A DNA stretch of 64,000 nt from Pyrenochaeta sp. MPI-SDFR-AT-0127. Taxonomy: Eukaryota > Ascomycota > Dothideomycetes > Pleosporales > Cucurbitariaceae. The notes under the pieces are model-generated. The model searched no databases. It worked only from the letters and a program-made list of their open reading frames with translations, and had not been told where the DNA came from. The stretch spans positions 1 to 64,000 of the forward strand of contig JAGTJM010000086.1 of assembly GCA_020747015.1 (NCBI GenBank). Direction: 5' to 3'. The position numbers and the translations under genes were made by a program. The stretch's first letter is position 1; every line of letters begins with the position of its first letter. Shown here piece after piece: positions 11,175 to 23,665 of this stretch.

Positions 11175-12763
11175 CTAAGTCCCGCACTTCGTGGCGATGC
11201 AGAGAGAGACTATTTCCGCACCTACCACGAGTACCCCATCACTGCATCGCCCGAAGTGCACAGGATTAGCAGCCTGGGCACACTCGACTTTGGCTGGCAT
11301 GTCACGATTTCTCCGCTTGCTCTCTGGCGCTCGAATAATCCTAATAGTGGGACGCTCGAGGGCAGGATGCGCAAACCAGGTGAGAAAAGGGGGAGGAAGA
11401 AACAATCTGTGTGATATTGCTGGAAGCTTACACACGGATTTTTAGTAATGCCGCTGGGAAAGAGGCTTGGACTGATTGTGGCGTATGTTTTTACAAAGGA
11501 GTTTAAAAGGGCATTTTGCATCACGTGGTGTTTTTGGATGATGTACAACAAAGACACTGGGCTCTTGTATCGCCGTGTTCGATACCTTTTATGTAACGCT
11601 TATGCTGTATGTATATATACTTATATTATGCTAGATGTAATGGCATGGCTTCTCACTCGTACACTTACTCAGTGGACTGTCTTGTTTGTTTGTGGAGATG
11701 TTGCCGTCGTAGTTGGGCTGTGAAAGACGCGAGAGGGTGGGTGGGGGTGAATATGCAGGATTGGCGGTTCCTAAGACACAATAATGCAGCTCCCATGACT
11801 GTCATACTCTATTCCATCGACCTGGACAAAAAGTAGATAATGACTATATTACACTACACCAACACCATTCCACGCATTCCATTCCACGTTTGTATCTTGG
11901 CATTCTAGAAAAGTCTTGGGATCTTCCAGATCAGCAGACAGGGCGGTTGCCGCTCATCCTTCTCCAGGGGCCAAACTTATCCGGGGGCCAGGTTCGACAG
12001 CGCCTGGCATGGAGGGCGGCAGGATTGCATAATTGGCTGCCAGCCTGCAGGATTACGGTTCTGCATGGCCTTGCGGCTGAGCGTGGGGAAGAACAAGGCG
12101 GTCGCCCTGTTTTCAGCGGCAGGGATTGGGTTACGAGTGTACTACCGTACCCGTTTTCGGTGAGAATGTGGACGCCGTTTATCTTGCTGTGCGCATGATG
12201 TATCTTTTGCACGTGCGACGGTTGGGGGTATAGGTAGCGTGTCGTCTTATAGGTGGGACGGTTACGGTAGTCGAAAGATAGCGCCTAGCGTGCTGATTGC
12301 GACGATTTGGTCCGTCTCCGTACTTCCTCGCCGTTACAACGCGGTGAGCCGTTCTGGCTGCCAAACAGTGTAGATCTCGGGATACTAGTGTGCGATGGAT
12401 GTGGTCACCGGGAAAGACGTCTGGCACGGTGTTGCCTAGCGATTACCTTCTACCTCCAGCGCATGAGCTGAACATCCAATGCGGTAGACACGATGGCACC
12501 ATGTCCTGTTGAGCAACCCTCACCGGACGCCTGCGAGGCTCATGTGCTGCTTTGGGGACCGATGCTGCGGCACGATTAGATTCCACAGCACAGTTGGTGC
12601 GCCATCAATACTGCCAGCCGCACCACAGATACGAGGTGGCGCACCCCGAGGTAACGGAAGGCTGCATGATAAAGCCGGGCTCCCGCTACACGAACGCCAG
12701 ACCACCCACAAGCAATCCGCCCATGGTATCCCAGCCTCGTCGCTTTGCCTCTCTGCGGCGGCC
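11175..12763. other. Intergenic, about 1.6 kb
   Basis: Apart from the inverted repeat at the left end, I see only short ORFs on both strands without recognisable family features. It is probably the RPO41 3' UTR plus the promoter of the next gene. Confidence 0.5.
11184..11259. repeat. Near-perfect inverted repeat just after the RPO41 stop
   Basis: Arm 1 (11184..11202) and arm 2 (11242..11259) are reverse complements except for one extra base in arm 1, with a 39-nt spacer. RNA from either strand could form a strong hairpin. It starts 10 nt after the stop codon, so it lies in the 3' UTR. Confidence 0.8.
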
Positions 12764-15525
12764 ATGAAGGTCAACTTTGGCAACTGCCACCTCCGCTACT
12801 CTGCAAACACGTCAGAGGGCGAGGCCCTGCGCGCCCAATGGGGGTGGCATGGCCCGCTCGTCGGCATCAAGTATAATGCCACGACGCAAATCTCTAGACA
12901 AGGATGCTTGGCTCTTTGCGGCTATGGCACCGCAAACTACCCTTGGACCCAGGTCTCGAGCACAATCACCACCTGGCTCCTCCCCGTGGTGGGCACCCTC
13001 CTCCAGGCCCCGTTTGAGAGCAATGCTGCCAAACGCACGTTTCTCGCCATCACGCGCTGGGTCGGCTCGCCCATTGCCTCGCTCTCCTATGTCCTGTGGA
13101 ATATCAAGGTGTCGGCCAAAGCTGCCCTGATGGTCGACATGGCTGTCAAGTACGACGAGACGCCAGACCGCAAGACGGACTTTGGCAGCATGCGAGACTC
13201 CATGTATCTCCTGCTCGTTATGAACCAGTATACCCTCAAGCCCACGGCTAGTCTGCGCGAGAAGGAGGCCGAGGGCTTGCTGCGCATTGTCCTCTTCAGC
13301 AAGGACCTCAAGTTGACTGATACGGATAAGTCTTTGCGTCAGATGAGGCGCATTTTGGCGAGAGAAGTGCGTGAGATGAGGCGAAGAGGAGCAGTGCCAG
13401 GTAAGAAGTCCTGTTCAGTGGGGTAGATCCATTTCTGACCAATATGCAGTGTTTGTATCAATCATGTGGTTCTTGTTCGCCTTTGCGCTCTCTATACAAG
13501 CTGCATTCGGAGATCTGGGTGAGAACAGGACGGCCCACGATCTCGCATTGGGCTGTCTACTTGCCTGGTTTCCCGTCCTCATCATGGGCTCCATTGTAGA
13601 CCGCAACCCCATCGCTGCAGAAGCAATTCGGAAGAAGCTGAATGCCCTGGTTGACCATGTCCGTCACGCCCTCCGCGACGATCAGCATCGCAATGAGTTT
13701 GTCGAAAGCTTTTTCCGCGACGCCCTCCACGACAAGCAGCATAGCAATGAATTCGCTGAAAGCTTCCGCACCCAGCCCAAATTCATCCAGCTCAAGACGT
13801 GGGTCGACGGCGTCGCGGAAAAGGGCGAGCACATGTACGACTTTTTTGTCACTTTTGCCGGCCAGGCTAGAGTACGATGGCATTACGGTGCTGCCCATCC
13901 TATCCTCTCCGATATTGAGAATTGCTACATTGCAGACAGAGGCCGCAACTGGCTTGCCAACGAGAAGGAAGCCCGCGCTGAGCTCGTCCTTGGCACGGTA
14001 AACGAAGAGGGACTTGTGTGGTTTGACGTTCGCGAGTTCTGGCAAGTCGCCAGCGCAATCATCATTGTTGGTAGCAGCTGCGGGGGCGCTTTTATCCTGA
14101 GCTTTTTCACGCCCACTGTTGGTCTCGGATGTCGAAGTGGAGGTTATACAATCTTCTTCTCTGTCGCGCTGGGTCTTCTGATTGTCGAAATGGTCGTCTG
14201 GCTTGTGCTCTCGCCGTACGAGGTCGAAGCGCCATGGTTGGTAAGGACTGCAACGCGGTTGCATAGCAATGCGACGTTCAGCCGGTGGGAGGACGATGCG
14301 CATGGTAGATGGGTGTTTCTGAAGAGAAGGGCGTCGAGCTTTCTCATGGCTACTGAAGGGCTAGTCATTCGCTGCATTGTCGCTGTTGCGCTCTGGATCC
14401 CGTGGCGGGACAAAAAGATGGTCAAAGCAAAGGTCGAGGGTGCAGTGGACGCGACGATGCGGGATCTGAGAGCAATGGGCCCGCAGAGGAAGTGGGACGT
14501 CTTTTTCTTCCGTCCCATTGAGATTTTCAATTCCATCTGGCTGGTACGTGCAGCACTGGCAAAGTTTACTCATTCGCACTGACAGCTTCTAGGTCTACAT
14601 CGTGTTCGCCCAGACCCTCGGTTGGTACAAAACATGCGCATGCATGACTAGTACCTGGGGCGGCGGTGGCGGGTACCTCGACTTTTCCGTGCAGGATACG
14701 TCCAACAGCGAATGGGTATTGTACTATTGGACGTCGGGAACTGTTTTGACTGCCCTCGTCATGAGCCTGTCCATGTTCTACATCACCGTTGAGTGGTGCC
14801 AACAATCATTTCTGTCCACAGAAGAGTACAAAGATGCCATGGACGGCCTACGCAAGACCCGAGCCTACAGACACTGGACCTTCTTTATTCGCCGCATATC
14901 CCGCGAAATCCTGCGCTGGACGTTGAACCCAATGGAGAAGCTCGCTGTGCATGTGGGCTTGAGCAAGAAGCAGCAAAAAACGATACTCTGGACTAAAGAG
15001 CACACATGGAACCCTACCGTGATGGCTTCACCACCGCTACCAAGACTAAACCACGCCAATGGTTCTCCGTCCATCGCACTAACCGATTACTCCACAGCGC
15101 CACATATGGAACTCCCTCTCTACGACACCCCCGCGATGGCGCATTCCCTCTTCCCCCCAGCAATCACCACCCGCCGCCCCCGCAACGAAAGCGACGCCTC
15201 ATTCAACAACCCACCCCCGCTAATAACACGCGCAAGCGAAGACTCCTTCGCGCCTCTAATCCAGCGTCCCTCTGGCGCCTACCACCAGCGCACAGACACA
15301 GACGATCGTATCAGCAACGATCCGCGCACCAGCTTCGAGGAACTCTACTCCCCCGTCTCCCCACTCGAACGCGCCAGCTGGCTCTCTGCAGATACATCAC
15401 TTCATTCTAGACAGGGCTATCGCCGCGCTAACTCGGATCCGGGGAGTCCGCCTACCGATATCGTTCCCCCTGGTGGCTTGGGGATTCGAATGGATGAGCG
15501 GGATCTTGAGAGAGGGGGAGCTTGA
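12764..15525 (+). CDS. Large multi-spanning membrane protein, family not recognised
   Basis: Exons 12764..13400, 13450..14543 and 14593..15525 splice in frame to 887 aa across 49-nt introns with good donors. The upstream frame is open, but the ATG at 12764 precedes the first stretch that looks coding. Hydrophobic helices are visible after each splice, for example FVSIMWFLFAFALSIQAAFG, LALGCLLAWFPVLIMGSIV, a double span around IIIVGSSCGGAFILSFF and FFSVALGLLIVEMVVWLVL, and WTSGTVLTALVMSLSMFYITV. The last 190 residues are Pro/Ser/Arg-rich and probably cytosolic and disordered. A local internal duplication (DALRDDQHRNEFVESFFR followed by DALHDKQHSNEFAESFR) lies at 13668..13772. No transporter signature was identified; it resembles conserved fungal membrane proteins of unknown function. 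Confidence 0.75.
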
Positions 15526-16077
15526 GATTTAGAATAGAGAATAAGACACTTATATTGTGTGATTGTGATTTGCGATATGTGATTTGGAGACCCCCTTTGC
15601 CTGTAATACCGAGAGAATTGTTGGACTGTGAGTGATGTGGCTTGAACTTCACTGCGTGCTTTGCATGAATGAGAATTGTTTAGACATACAAGAGTAGGCT
15701 TCATCTTACTTGGATATATATTCTTTTCTTTTCTCTCACGACCCTCGATTCCGCTCCATTTCTATCCAAGGCATTACGATTACTCTGCATAGCATACACA
15801 CAAAGACAGCGACACATAGACTAGACGATAAAATCTACACCAGGTTTCTCCAAAAAAAAAGGTATTTGGAGTCCGATCCTCACATTGCCCACACTGTCTG
15901 GGCTACTTGTTTGTGTGGGCGCATTTTATGTGGGGTTGCGAGCGACACTGGACGGGTAAGGGGTATTATTGCGGGGTAAAACTGTTCGTGGGGAGAGAAT
16001 GTGGGCGGACCCCTGACGGAATTCGTGGGTTCAGTATTTGGCCGAAAATACGCCATGTTGTACAAAAACATGGTCTT
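15526..16077. other. Intergenic
   Basis: It holds the 3' end of the membrane protein gene and the promoter of the next P450. The frame upstream of 16078 is open but has no in-frame ATG nearby. No other feature was seen. Confidence 0.5.
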
Positions 16078-17922
16078 ATGGAAGATGTTATCAGTTGGGG
16101 TGTTGGAGTAGCTTCTTCCTCGCTTTCGTTCTTTGTTCCTTGGTCTCTGGATTTTGGGATAGCGCTGATAGTGAGGATGCTTGCGCATCTGTCGGATTGG
16201 GCGCCAGCGCTTGTGTGCAGCTCTGTTGCGACGCGACTCGCTCTTGTGGCTGCAGTGCCCGTTGCTTTTTTCGTTGCGCTGTATCTGTGGGCAGTGCCGA
16301 ATTCGTTCAAGGTGAGATTGGGAAAACTGATTACTCGAGGAACATCGGACTAACTCACCGTTCCAGGATTCGCGGAGAAAACATCTTCCTCCAGGCCCCA
16401 GGGGCCTTCCTCTCGTTGGTAACCTTTTTGATCTCGCCGACTCGGACGATGTCCAGAACAAAGTCCGCAAATGGCACAAGCAACATGGAGACTTGTTCTA
16501 CACGAAGATTGGTGGTACCGACTATGTGTGGCTTTCGTCGCCAAAGGTCGTCAAGGATCTTATGGATAAGAAATCTAACATTTACTCCTCAAGACCTCCG
16601 CTACCCTTGGCTCAGGATGTTGCTAGTGCCGGGCGTCGTCAGCTATTCATGGCATATGGCCCGCAATGGAGGCAGTTGCGCAAATGTAGCCACTCTCTCT
16701 TGAACATGACAGCGGCTATCAAGTACCACCCCGTGCAGGATTTTGAGTCAAAGCAGGTGCTGCGGGACCTTTTGGACTCGCCGGAAATGTTCTATACCAT
16801 CAACCGACGCTATTCTGCGTCCGTCATTATGCTTGTAACCTACGGCTACCGCATTCCCTCGTTTGACGATCCACTCATAAAGAAGATATACACGGTCCTT
16901 GATAATCTCACTGATATGACTGCGCCCGGCGCCTATGCAGTGGATAGTTTCCCGTCTTTGGCTGCCTTGCCCCAGTTTCTTCTAGGGAACTGGTATACTT
17001 ATGCGAAGAAGGTGTTCCAGCATGACAGCAAAGTGTACATGGAGCTCTGGGAACGTCTCAAAAAAGAAGTTGATGCGGGGACTGCACGAAGCTCCTTCTG
17101 CAAAGACTTTTACCTCGGCGATCCAGCAAACAATGGCATCGATGATTTGTTGGCCGCGTACACTTGCGGAGGACTGGTAGAAGCGGGTTCAGAAACCACT
17201 GCGACGACCCTGAACAATTGGATCTTGGCCATGACATTGTACCCGGAGACTGCAAAGAAGGCGCAAGAAGAATTGGATCGCGTTGTTGGTGGGGACCGTC
17301 TACCTCAATTCTCAGACGAAAAGGATCTGCCCTACGTGCGAGCCATGGTAAAAGAAGTGTTGCGATGGCGGCCCGTCAACAAGTTCGGAATGTTTCACGC
17401 TACGTCCGAGGATGATTGGTATGAGGGCCACTTTATTCCTAAAGGCTCGGTTGCTGTCTTGAACTGGTGGTGAGTGACCCCAGATCCCTTCAGCCTTAAA
17501 AACTCCCTCGCATTAACGTGAATAGGGCAATACATCGCGATCCCAAACTCTGGAGCGAGCCCGACAAATTCGATCCTGCACGATACCTAGACAAGCCTCT
17601 CCCAGCCGCCGACTACATAAACGTTTCCAACCCTTATGAGCGCGATCACTTCACCTACGGCGCGGGCCGACGAGTGTGTCCGGGTGTCCACGTCGCTGAG
17701 CGGTCGCTATTCATCAACATTGTTCGCGTGCTCTGGGGGTTCGATATCTCCAAAGCCAAAGGACCTGACGGCAAATTGGTGGAACCAGAGCAGAAGATGG
17801 TTCCGGGATTTCTAACTGTTCCGCTGCCGTTTCAATGTCAGATCTTGCCAAGGTCGAGTAAGCATGATAGATTGATGCGGGAAGCGTTTGCAGACGCGGA
17901 GGTCAATGGAGTTGCATATTAG
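16078..17922 (+). CDS. Cytochrome P450, group I (CYP64-like, clade A of this window)
   Basis: Exons 16078..16311, 16367..17469 and 17526..17922 splice in frame to 577 aa. The start ATG is the first in frame and is followed by two hydrophobic stretches, then the proline hinge HLPPGPRGLPLVGNL typical of microsomal P450s. Motifs in order are the I-helix EAGSETTATT, the ExxR motif EVLR in KEVLRWRPV, the PERF-equivalent FDPARY, and the heme loop FTYGAGRRVCPG with Cys at about residue 497. All are intact. The fold region YSSRPPLPLAQDVAS...WRQLRK is shared with the P450 at 32.7-34.5 kb, so these two are paralogues. The family resembles O-methylsterigmatocystin oxidoreductase-type enzymes; the substrate is unknown. 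It lies at the left edge of the P450/MFS/dioxygenase neighbourhood. Confidence 0.88.
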
Positions 17923-19564
17923 GTTCTTGCAATTAGAATGTACAATATAGATAAATCAGACTTGCGTCGTGTTCGAAACTCGTTGCTTCCCGCATGTCTT
18001 GACTTGGCTAAGCAGAGAAATTCAGACTTTTACAGCTTCCTGATATTTCTTTGGGACAAAAGTATATATTCATTGTAGGGCACAATAAGTAGGGCAATTC
18101 TGCAAAGGGTGATGCCCACCTTTTTCATATGGGGTGCTATGCTGTAATCTTGTTTACTAGCTGCCTTTGCACATCATATCAGGAGGCTCCTCTGACTTTA
18201 CTTGAAGCCATATCGCATCAAATCCTAGCGTCACCGCTATTTCCTAACGAGTTTCTGTCCAGATTCAAGAAGTATGTGGAGCCGTTGGCGAGGGCGTTGT
18301 CAATCTACATGTTGCCAATAATGCCACAATGGGTAGAAAGATCCTGTGCGGCGGAAAGCTCGGTTTGTATCAACATGATGGCGTATTCCAAACAGGCAGG
18401 CCTTTGATGTCAATGCTCGTAATGCTACACCAGGCTTGAATTACCAACCCCCCAAGTTCCATAAGAACTATATCTCTAGGCATGCTTTAGATATTTATCC
18501 CTTGTTAAACTCTTCTTTCATAGTTAATCTCGCCTGTATTGAATATGGTGTAGGTTCAATTTAGTAGTGTTGCCAGCGCTGAATATGGATGAGAGTTGAA
18601 GAGGAATCGCACGGCAGAGTTTAGGTGATATTCCTTTCTTCTTCCGAGCAAATACAGGTACAAATCAAGCGCCTAGTGATAGAAGAGTATGTGATCAATG
18701 CACATGTGAATCTACATGGTACACCGCTAGGGCCCTTCTCCATGGTGCTTTCCAGTCTACCCCACATATTTCCCACGCGAATTTCCCCGAGATAGCATAC
18801 AGAGACTCGAAAACGATGGACCCCTCAATTTCGTCTCATCTCCACACGGCCGCCGTCTCTGTCTCCAATTAACACTGTGGGCTAGAATCAACCCCATGTC
18901 CATTTGTTCCAGACCGTGGATCCACGATATTGTCTCAGCTGGTTTTTTGTGATCCACAGAGGTGCAGCACAGGTGGCTGTCCTCATTAAACCATTCTCCT
19001 ATATCCGTCTTTCTGCGGAGAACTCGGTGGTCGTGACAAGCATTACTATCAAGGTAAACTCGCCTCGAGGTTGGAATGTTGCCTGTTTGTTATTGCTGGT
19101 ACTTTGGTCAATGTCTATGGGCAGAGACTAATATCTCCCTGCAAATGAACTGGTTCTACATAGAATCTCTGGTTGCCTGAGATTCCCAAGACATGTGGAT
19201 TCCCGTGAAATCTAGGTGTGGCCAAGGCCTCTTTAATCAAGGTCCTAACGTACTAATGTATAAGAGAAATAGTTTAATTGTGGGTATTGATTGGATATTT
19301 GGGTGGGAATGAGAATTGGGAAAATAGGCCGTATGAATGTTTGCACGTATTGAGGGCAAAAGATTATCTTATTGGTCATTGAGCACCATGGAGGACCGTA
19401 ATCAATCAGATAAATGACAAAAATTTCGTACGCAAATATGAAGACTGAGCGAAGATTCCATGATCAGCAGGTATTAGTCGCCTCAGTACAGCTCACAAGC
19501 AATGGTACGTGGCAATAACTGAAGGCGTTCCACCGTTCCATTTGTGATTCAAACAGCTACAAGT
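17923..19564. other. Intergenic, about 1.6 kb, possible gene remnant
   Basis: No intact gene is seen. Around 18.25-18.6 kb several open stretches in different frames follow each other on the plus strand, such as NARNATPGLNYQPPKFHKN. This could be a decayed secreted protein, but the family is not recognisable. The rest is moderately AT-rich. Confidence 0.35.
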
Positions 19565-21202
19565 TTACATTGCGAGGCTGCCTTCCATTCCAAATTTGGC
19601 CATGATGTTGTGACGATGCCAAAATACCCTGTAACGTTTACCAAATACATAAACAATAGCAGTTGTTGCGACTAGGCCGAAAGAAATACCACCAAAAGTG
19701 TAGAAAACCGGAACTGGGCCAGATGCCGCCGTCCAGTTGTTGATGAAGTAGCTGTAAGCGTAGAACAAGAAATTCTTGAACATAATGTTGAGAATGAAGA
19801 CTTCATCGCTGATACTGCGAAAGGCGTCGATGGCATACGCGGAGCAAGGCACAATGATGAAAGTAATACCAACCAGTGCAAGGCCCCAGGCAAAGCAAAT
19901 GACATAAATGTTTCCGTGTCCCTCTGACAAAGAACCAAAAGCCATCAATCCTGCACCACAAAGCACGCCAACTGCGACAAGTGGTAGTCTGAACTCTGCC
20001 TCGTACACCCCACCATTGCGCTTTGAGAGCCAAATCGTCAGCGGGTCCATGAGAGCGCCAGCGATTAAACATCCCAGAACACCACCAACGAACGGCCCTA
20101 TAGACATGTAACCTACTCCCGCAGGGGAAAGATTATATGGAGGCGGAGCGAAGAGCTGGGCGGTAACGTAAGCGACACCGACGTAGAATGATACTACAGC
20201 GCCAGTGATAACCACTGTCCAGAGTGCTGCGAGGTTCAGACAGGAGATCAATGGCGCAAGAAAAAGACGGATCAAGCTTTCGTCAGTATAGGAGCCCGTA
20301 AATATCGCAAGACTCTGCCAAAAAGTCTTTTTGGGAATTTGTGACGGCGCTTGATTGTCGTTGACGTTGTAAACCTCGGTCATAGCTGTTTGGTCCTTCT
20401 CATCTTCAGCCACGGCTTGGAGCACAGTGGTCGGCTCAGGATTCCGTCGGTAGCAAGTCTCCGGCACAAAAAAGAACAAGAGCAACAATTGGAAGCCGAT
20501 GAAAACATTCAGGATATGGAATAGGTAGTGCCATCCCAGATCGTTACTGAGCTTGCCTCCAACAACAGAACTCAAGCTCGAGACACATGTCATTGTGAAT
20601 GACATTACGGACACGTAAAGGCCGCGCTCATGGACGAAGAAGATATCGCCGCAAAGTGTGAATGAAAGAGACTCATATGCCGCTATAGATACGCCTTGGA
20701 CGATTCTAGCTGCGAGAAGCGTATCGTAGTTGGTGCTGAATGAGCCGACAATGGTACCGATGAGACAGGCCAAGGATGAGAAAATGAACAAGGGCCGTTT
20801 CCCGTATTTCCTTGCTGTGGCGGACACAAATGGGCCCATTGCTCCTGCGAGGAGTAACTGATAGCCTGAGGCGACGGTGATATCTGCGATGGGCCGTTTG
20901 AATTCCAGTGACATGACAAACACACTTGGGTTGAGAAGTGGCCCATTCACTGCAGCGCAACCGCAACCGCCCAAGACAATGATGACAACAATCATGAGCT
21001 TCTGATAGTATGGCCAGTTAAGAGGATCGTTTGGATCGTCCGAAGGTTGTGGAATGAGGATGATATCTCGATGTTTGCCGGTGCCTCGCTTTAGATTGAT
21101 TACGGACGAATCTGAAAGGCTGGCGGAGTCGTCGACTGCTAGAACAACAGTTCCTGGGATGATCATCCCAGGGGAACCGGCATCCAATACACCAAGACCC
21201 AT
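19565..21202 (-). CDS. MFS transporter (multidrug / DHA1-like)
   Basis: Single exon, 545 aa from the ATG at 21202; the frame is open further upstream but has no earlier ATG. The cytosolic N-terminus carries the DPNDPLNWPYYQK signature seen before helix 1 of fungal multidrug-type MFS proteins. About twelve hydrophobic helices follow. The loop between helices 2 and 3 has the MFS motif A variant (ATARKYGKRPLF). The central cytosolic loop (about residues 255-305) is charged. The protein is probably a plasma-membrane exporter of small organic molecules. Its gene is divergent from the P450 at 21567 with only 364 bp between start codons, a layout often seen for a detoxifying enzyme and its exporter; co-regulation is inference. 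Confidence 0.88.
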   Translation of the reverse strand: MGLGVLDAGSPGMIIPGTVVLAVDDSASLSDSSVINLKRGTGKHRDIILIPQPSDDPNDPLNWPYYQKLMIVVIIVLGGCGCAAVNGPLLNPSVFVMSLEFKRPIADITVASGYQLLLAGAMGPFVSATARKYGKRPLFIFSSLACLIGTIVGSFSTNYDTLLAARIVQGVSIAAYESLSFTLCGDIFFVHERGLYVSVMSFTMTCVSSLSSVVGGKLSNDLGWHYLFHILNVFIGFQLLLLFFFVPETCYRRNPEPTTVLQAVAEDEKDQTAMTEVYNVNDNQAPSQIPKKTFWQSLAIFTGSYTDESLIRLFLAPLISCLNLAALWTVVITGAVVSFYVGVAYVTAQLFAPPPYNLSPAGVGYMSIGPFVGGVLGCLIAGALMDPLTIWLSKRNGGVYEAEFRLPLVAVGVLCGAGLMAFGSLSEGHGNIYVICFAWGLALVGITFIIVPCSAYAIDAFRSISDEVFILNIMFKNFLFYAYSYFINNWTAASGPVPVFYTFGGISFGLVATTAIVYVFGKRYRVFWHRHNIMAKFGMEGSLAM

Positions 21203-21566
21203 GATGGTAAAAGGAGGAACAATCTTAAATAAGGAAAGGGGGATTTGCTTCCTGTCTCGCAATGTAAAGATTGCAGGGTTACTACAGAAGCATCATGGAT
21301 GAACTAAGAAATGACACTCCTTTTATCTTTCAATTATCTCCTTAAAAAATATCAATATCCTCCCCCGCTACCCCGGATTTCGATTATCCCCACAAGGGGG
21401 GTCGAACTCGAATCAGGTCGAAATATTCTTGGCGCGTGTGGGGTAGCAGGGATGGACGACTGGGTCCGTGGCGGCATATTGCATCCGAACTGCTATATGT
21501 CTTTTCAATGCCCACATTCGCTGCCCGGTTTCCTAATTCAAATTCGGCAGTTACCAACAAGCAAAA
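21203..21566. promoter_or_regulatory. Shared divergent promoter, MFS transporter and P450
   Basis: A 364-bp region separates the start codons of two divergent intact genes. It includes T-rich stretches on the plus strand and a GC-rich middle. No specific operator could be assigned. The shared position suggests joint control, possibly by the C2H2 regulator at 23.7 kb. Confidence 0.5.
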
Positions 21567-23354
21567 ATGGCGTTTTTAGCTGAATTGGCATCTAGGCCTG
21601 TGTTAACTTATTCATGGCTTCTGGCGCTAGTCACCACAGTGCTTTACTCTCTCTACACCGTTTTTTCAGCGATCTTGTCGCCATCTCGCAGCATCCCAGG
21701 GCCATTTTTCGCTAGATTTACTCGTCTCTGGTATCTTAGGCGAGTGCGAAATGGGCAGTTTCATAATGAGAACGCCGCACTACACCAAAAATATGGCAAG
21801 TGTGACTAGTTCCGTCCATAAACAAGCACCTGCTGAGCAGCAGTTCAAGGTCCCATTGTGAGAATCGCGCCAAATGAGTACTCAATTGATGATCCGGACG
21901 CGATTCGTCCTATTTATGGACATGGGACCAAATTCACAAAGGTAGGGCCAACAACACCCAACTAAAGAACAACCCTAAGCGAAGCGACCAGTCTGATTGG
22001 TACCGAGCATCTGGCAATCCGTATTCCAAGGCAAACGATCTCTTCACCGCTCAAAATCCAACAGCACATGCTGCGACTAGGAGAAGTGTTGCCAACCTCT
22101 ACTCAACATCAACGCTGGTCAAACTAGAGCCATTTGTCGATGAGTGTATCAGACTCCTTTTCGATCGCTTCACAGAGATCGCCAGAGAAGGGAAAGAGAT
22201 TGATCTACAGTTCTGGATGCAATGCTATGCCTTTGACGTGATTGGATACATCACGGTATGGTGTTATCTTTTACGGTAGATGGATGCTGACAATGATGAC
22301 AGCTCGGCAAGCGCTTCGGATTCTTAGATGAAGGCAAAGACGATGTTAGAATATTTGATAGTTTGCACCGCTATCTTGCATATGCATCAAGCGTTGGAGT
22401 CGTGAACGAGCTACATAAAATTCTATTCCCGGTGTTCATGATAGCAGGACCAGGGGGCATGAGCCATATCATGAAGTTTACACGTGAACAGATTTCTGAG
22501 GTGACGGCTCGTACCGAAACGAACTGCAACAGCAAGTCGGTCAAAGGTGACTTTCTCTCGAGGCTACTGGAGATACGCAAAACACACCCAGAAAAGCTTT
22601 CAGAGGGAGACGTGTTTCTTACTTGCGCGACCAACATCGGCGCAGGTTCAGACACAACATCTATTTCTCTCTGTGCCGTCTTGCATGCACTTATGACACA
22701 CCCTGAGACAATGGTGAAATTAAGGCAGGAGGTGGAAGAGCAGCTAGGGTCGGTCGAAAAGGAAGGCAGCATTACTTTCCAGATGGCGCAGAAAATGCCG
22801 TACATGCAAGCATGCATCAAAGAGGCACTGCGATTGCATCCCGCAACGGGACTTCCGTTGGGTCGAGTTGTTCCTCCAGAAGGAGCAGTGCTGGCAGGAC
22901 GCCACTTTCCGGGCGGCGTAAGCAAGCAACCAGTCATATGAGGGTCTTTTACTAACCATAAGCACTGCAGACCGTTGTGGGTGTAAACACATGGGTAGCT
23001 CACCGCAACAGGGCAGTGTTCGGGGCAGATGCTGAACAGTTCCGCCCAGAACGATGGTTGGAGGCAAGCAAGGAGCAGGCGCTCAAGATGGATGAGTATT
23101 ACCTTCCGGTGAGTGTCTGGATATAAATATGGATAGTTGCTTTCTTGACTGACTTGCGGTAACTTCCTCAGTTTGGACACGGATCGCGAACGTGCATTGG
23201 AAAGAACATCAGTCTCCTTGAGATGAACAAGTTGATCCCCATTCTGGTAAGGCGGTTTGATATTCGTTGGGCAGACCCAACCGCGAAGCTGAAGTGCCAA
23301 AATGTGTGGTTTGTCAAGCAGACAAACTTGGTGTGCCGAGTAATGGAGAGGTGA
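21567..23354 (+). CDS. Cytochrome P450, pisatin demethylase-like
   Basis: Six exons (21567..21795, 21850..21941, 21992..22255, 22303..22917, 22971..23108, 23172..23354) splice in frame to 506 aa. Intron 1 begins with GCAAGT, a GC-AG intron. The N-terminus has a membrane anchor and the SIPGPFFARFTRLWY hinge typical of the pisatin demethylase and benzoate 4-monooxygenase-like group. Motifs are the I-helix IGAGSDTTSIS, the ExxR motif EALR, the PERW segment FRPERW, and the heme loop FGHGSRTCIG with Cys at about residue 454. All are intact. Family members hydroxylate or O-demethylate aromatic plant or fungal compounds. It shares a promoter with the MFS transporter. The intron-rich structure differs from the other P450s here, so it is not a recent copy of them. 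Confidence 0.88.
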
Positions 23355-23665
23355 AAAGCAGTGGGGAAATGGTCTTGGGCTGGGTATTCATTCTCTGTTA
23401 TCTTTAACCATGGCTTCCATTGCCCAATCGATGAACAAATAAGTTCATGACTAAGTCTTGGCTCCCCCGCCTTCTCCCCACCACGTTCATGACTGGACGT
23501 CCCCCTGTCACGGGGCGCACCGTGCAGGAAGAACTCAACAACACCTAGAGTCGCTTCCGTTGTGCAACTTTACGTGTCCCTGCCATTGTTACACCACTGT
23601 TCGTGTTTGCATGTCTCATTGCATGCCTTGCTTCATTCCTCTCTCCACTTAGTCCCTCAACGTAA
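23355..23665. other. Intergenic
   Basis: 311 bp between the P450 stop and the regulator start, probably UTRs and promoter. It is C-rich on the plus strand near the right end. Confidence 0.45.

Noticed and set aside
11985..12010. tRNA T-arm-like sequence with GGTTCGA
   Set aside because: The potential stem closes a 10-nt loop, not 7, and no acceptor or anticodon stem is nearby.
12509..12763. Upstream extension of the large membrane protein
   Set aside because: The only ATG (12542) would add a low-complexity stretch without conserved features; the ATG at 12764 starts the part that looks coding.
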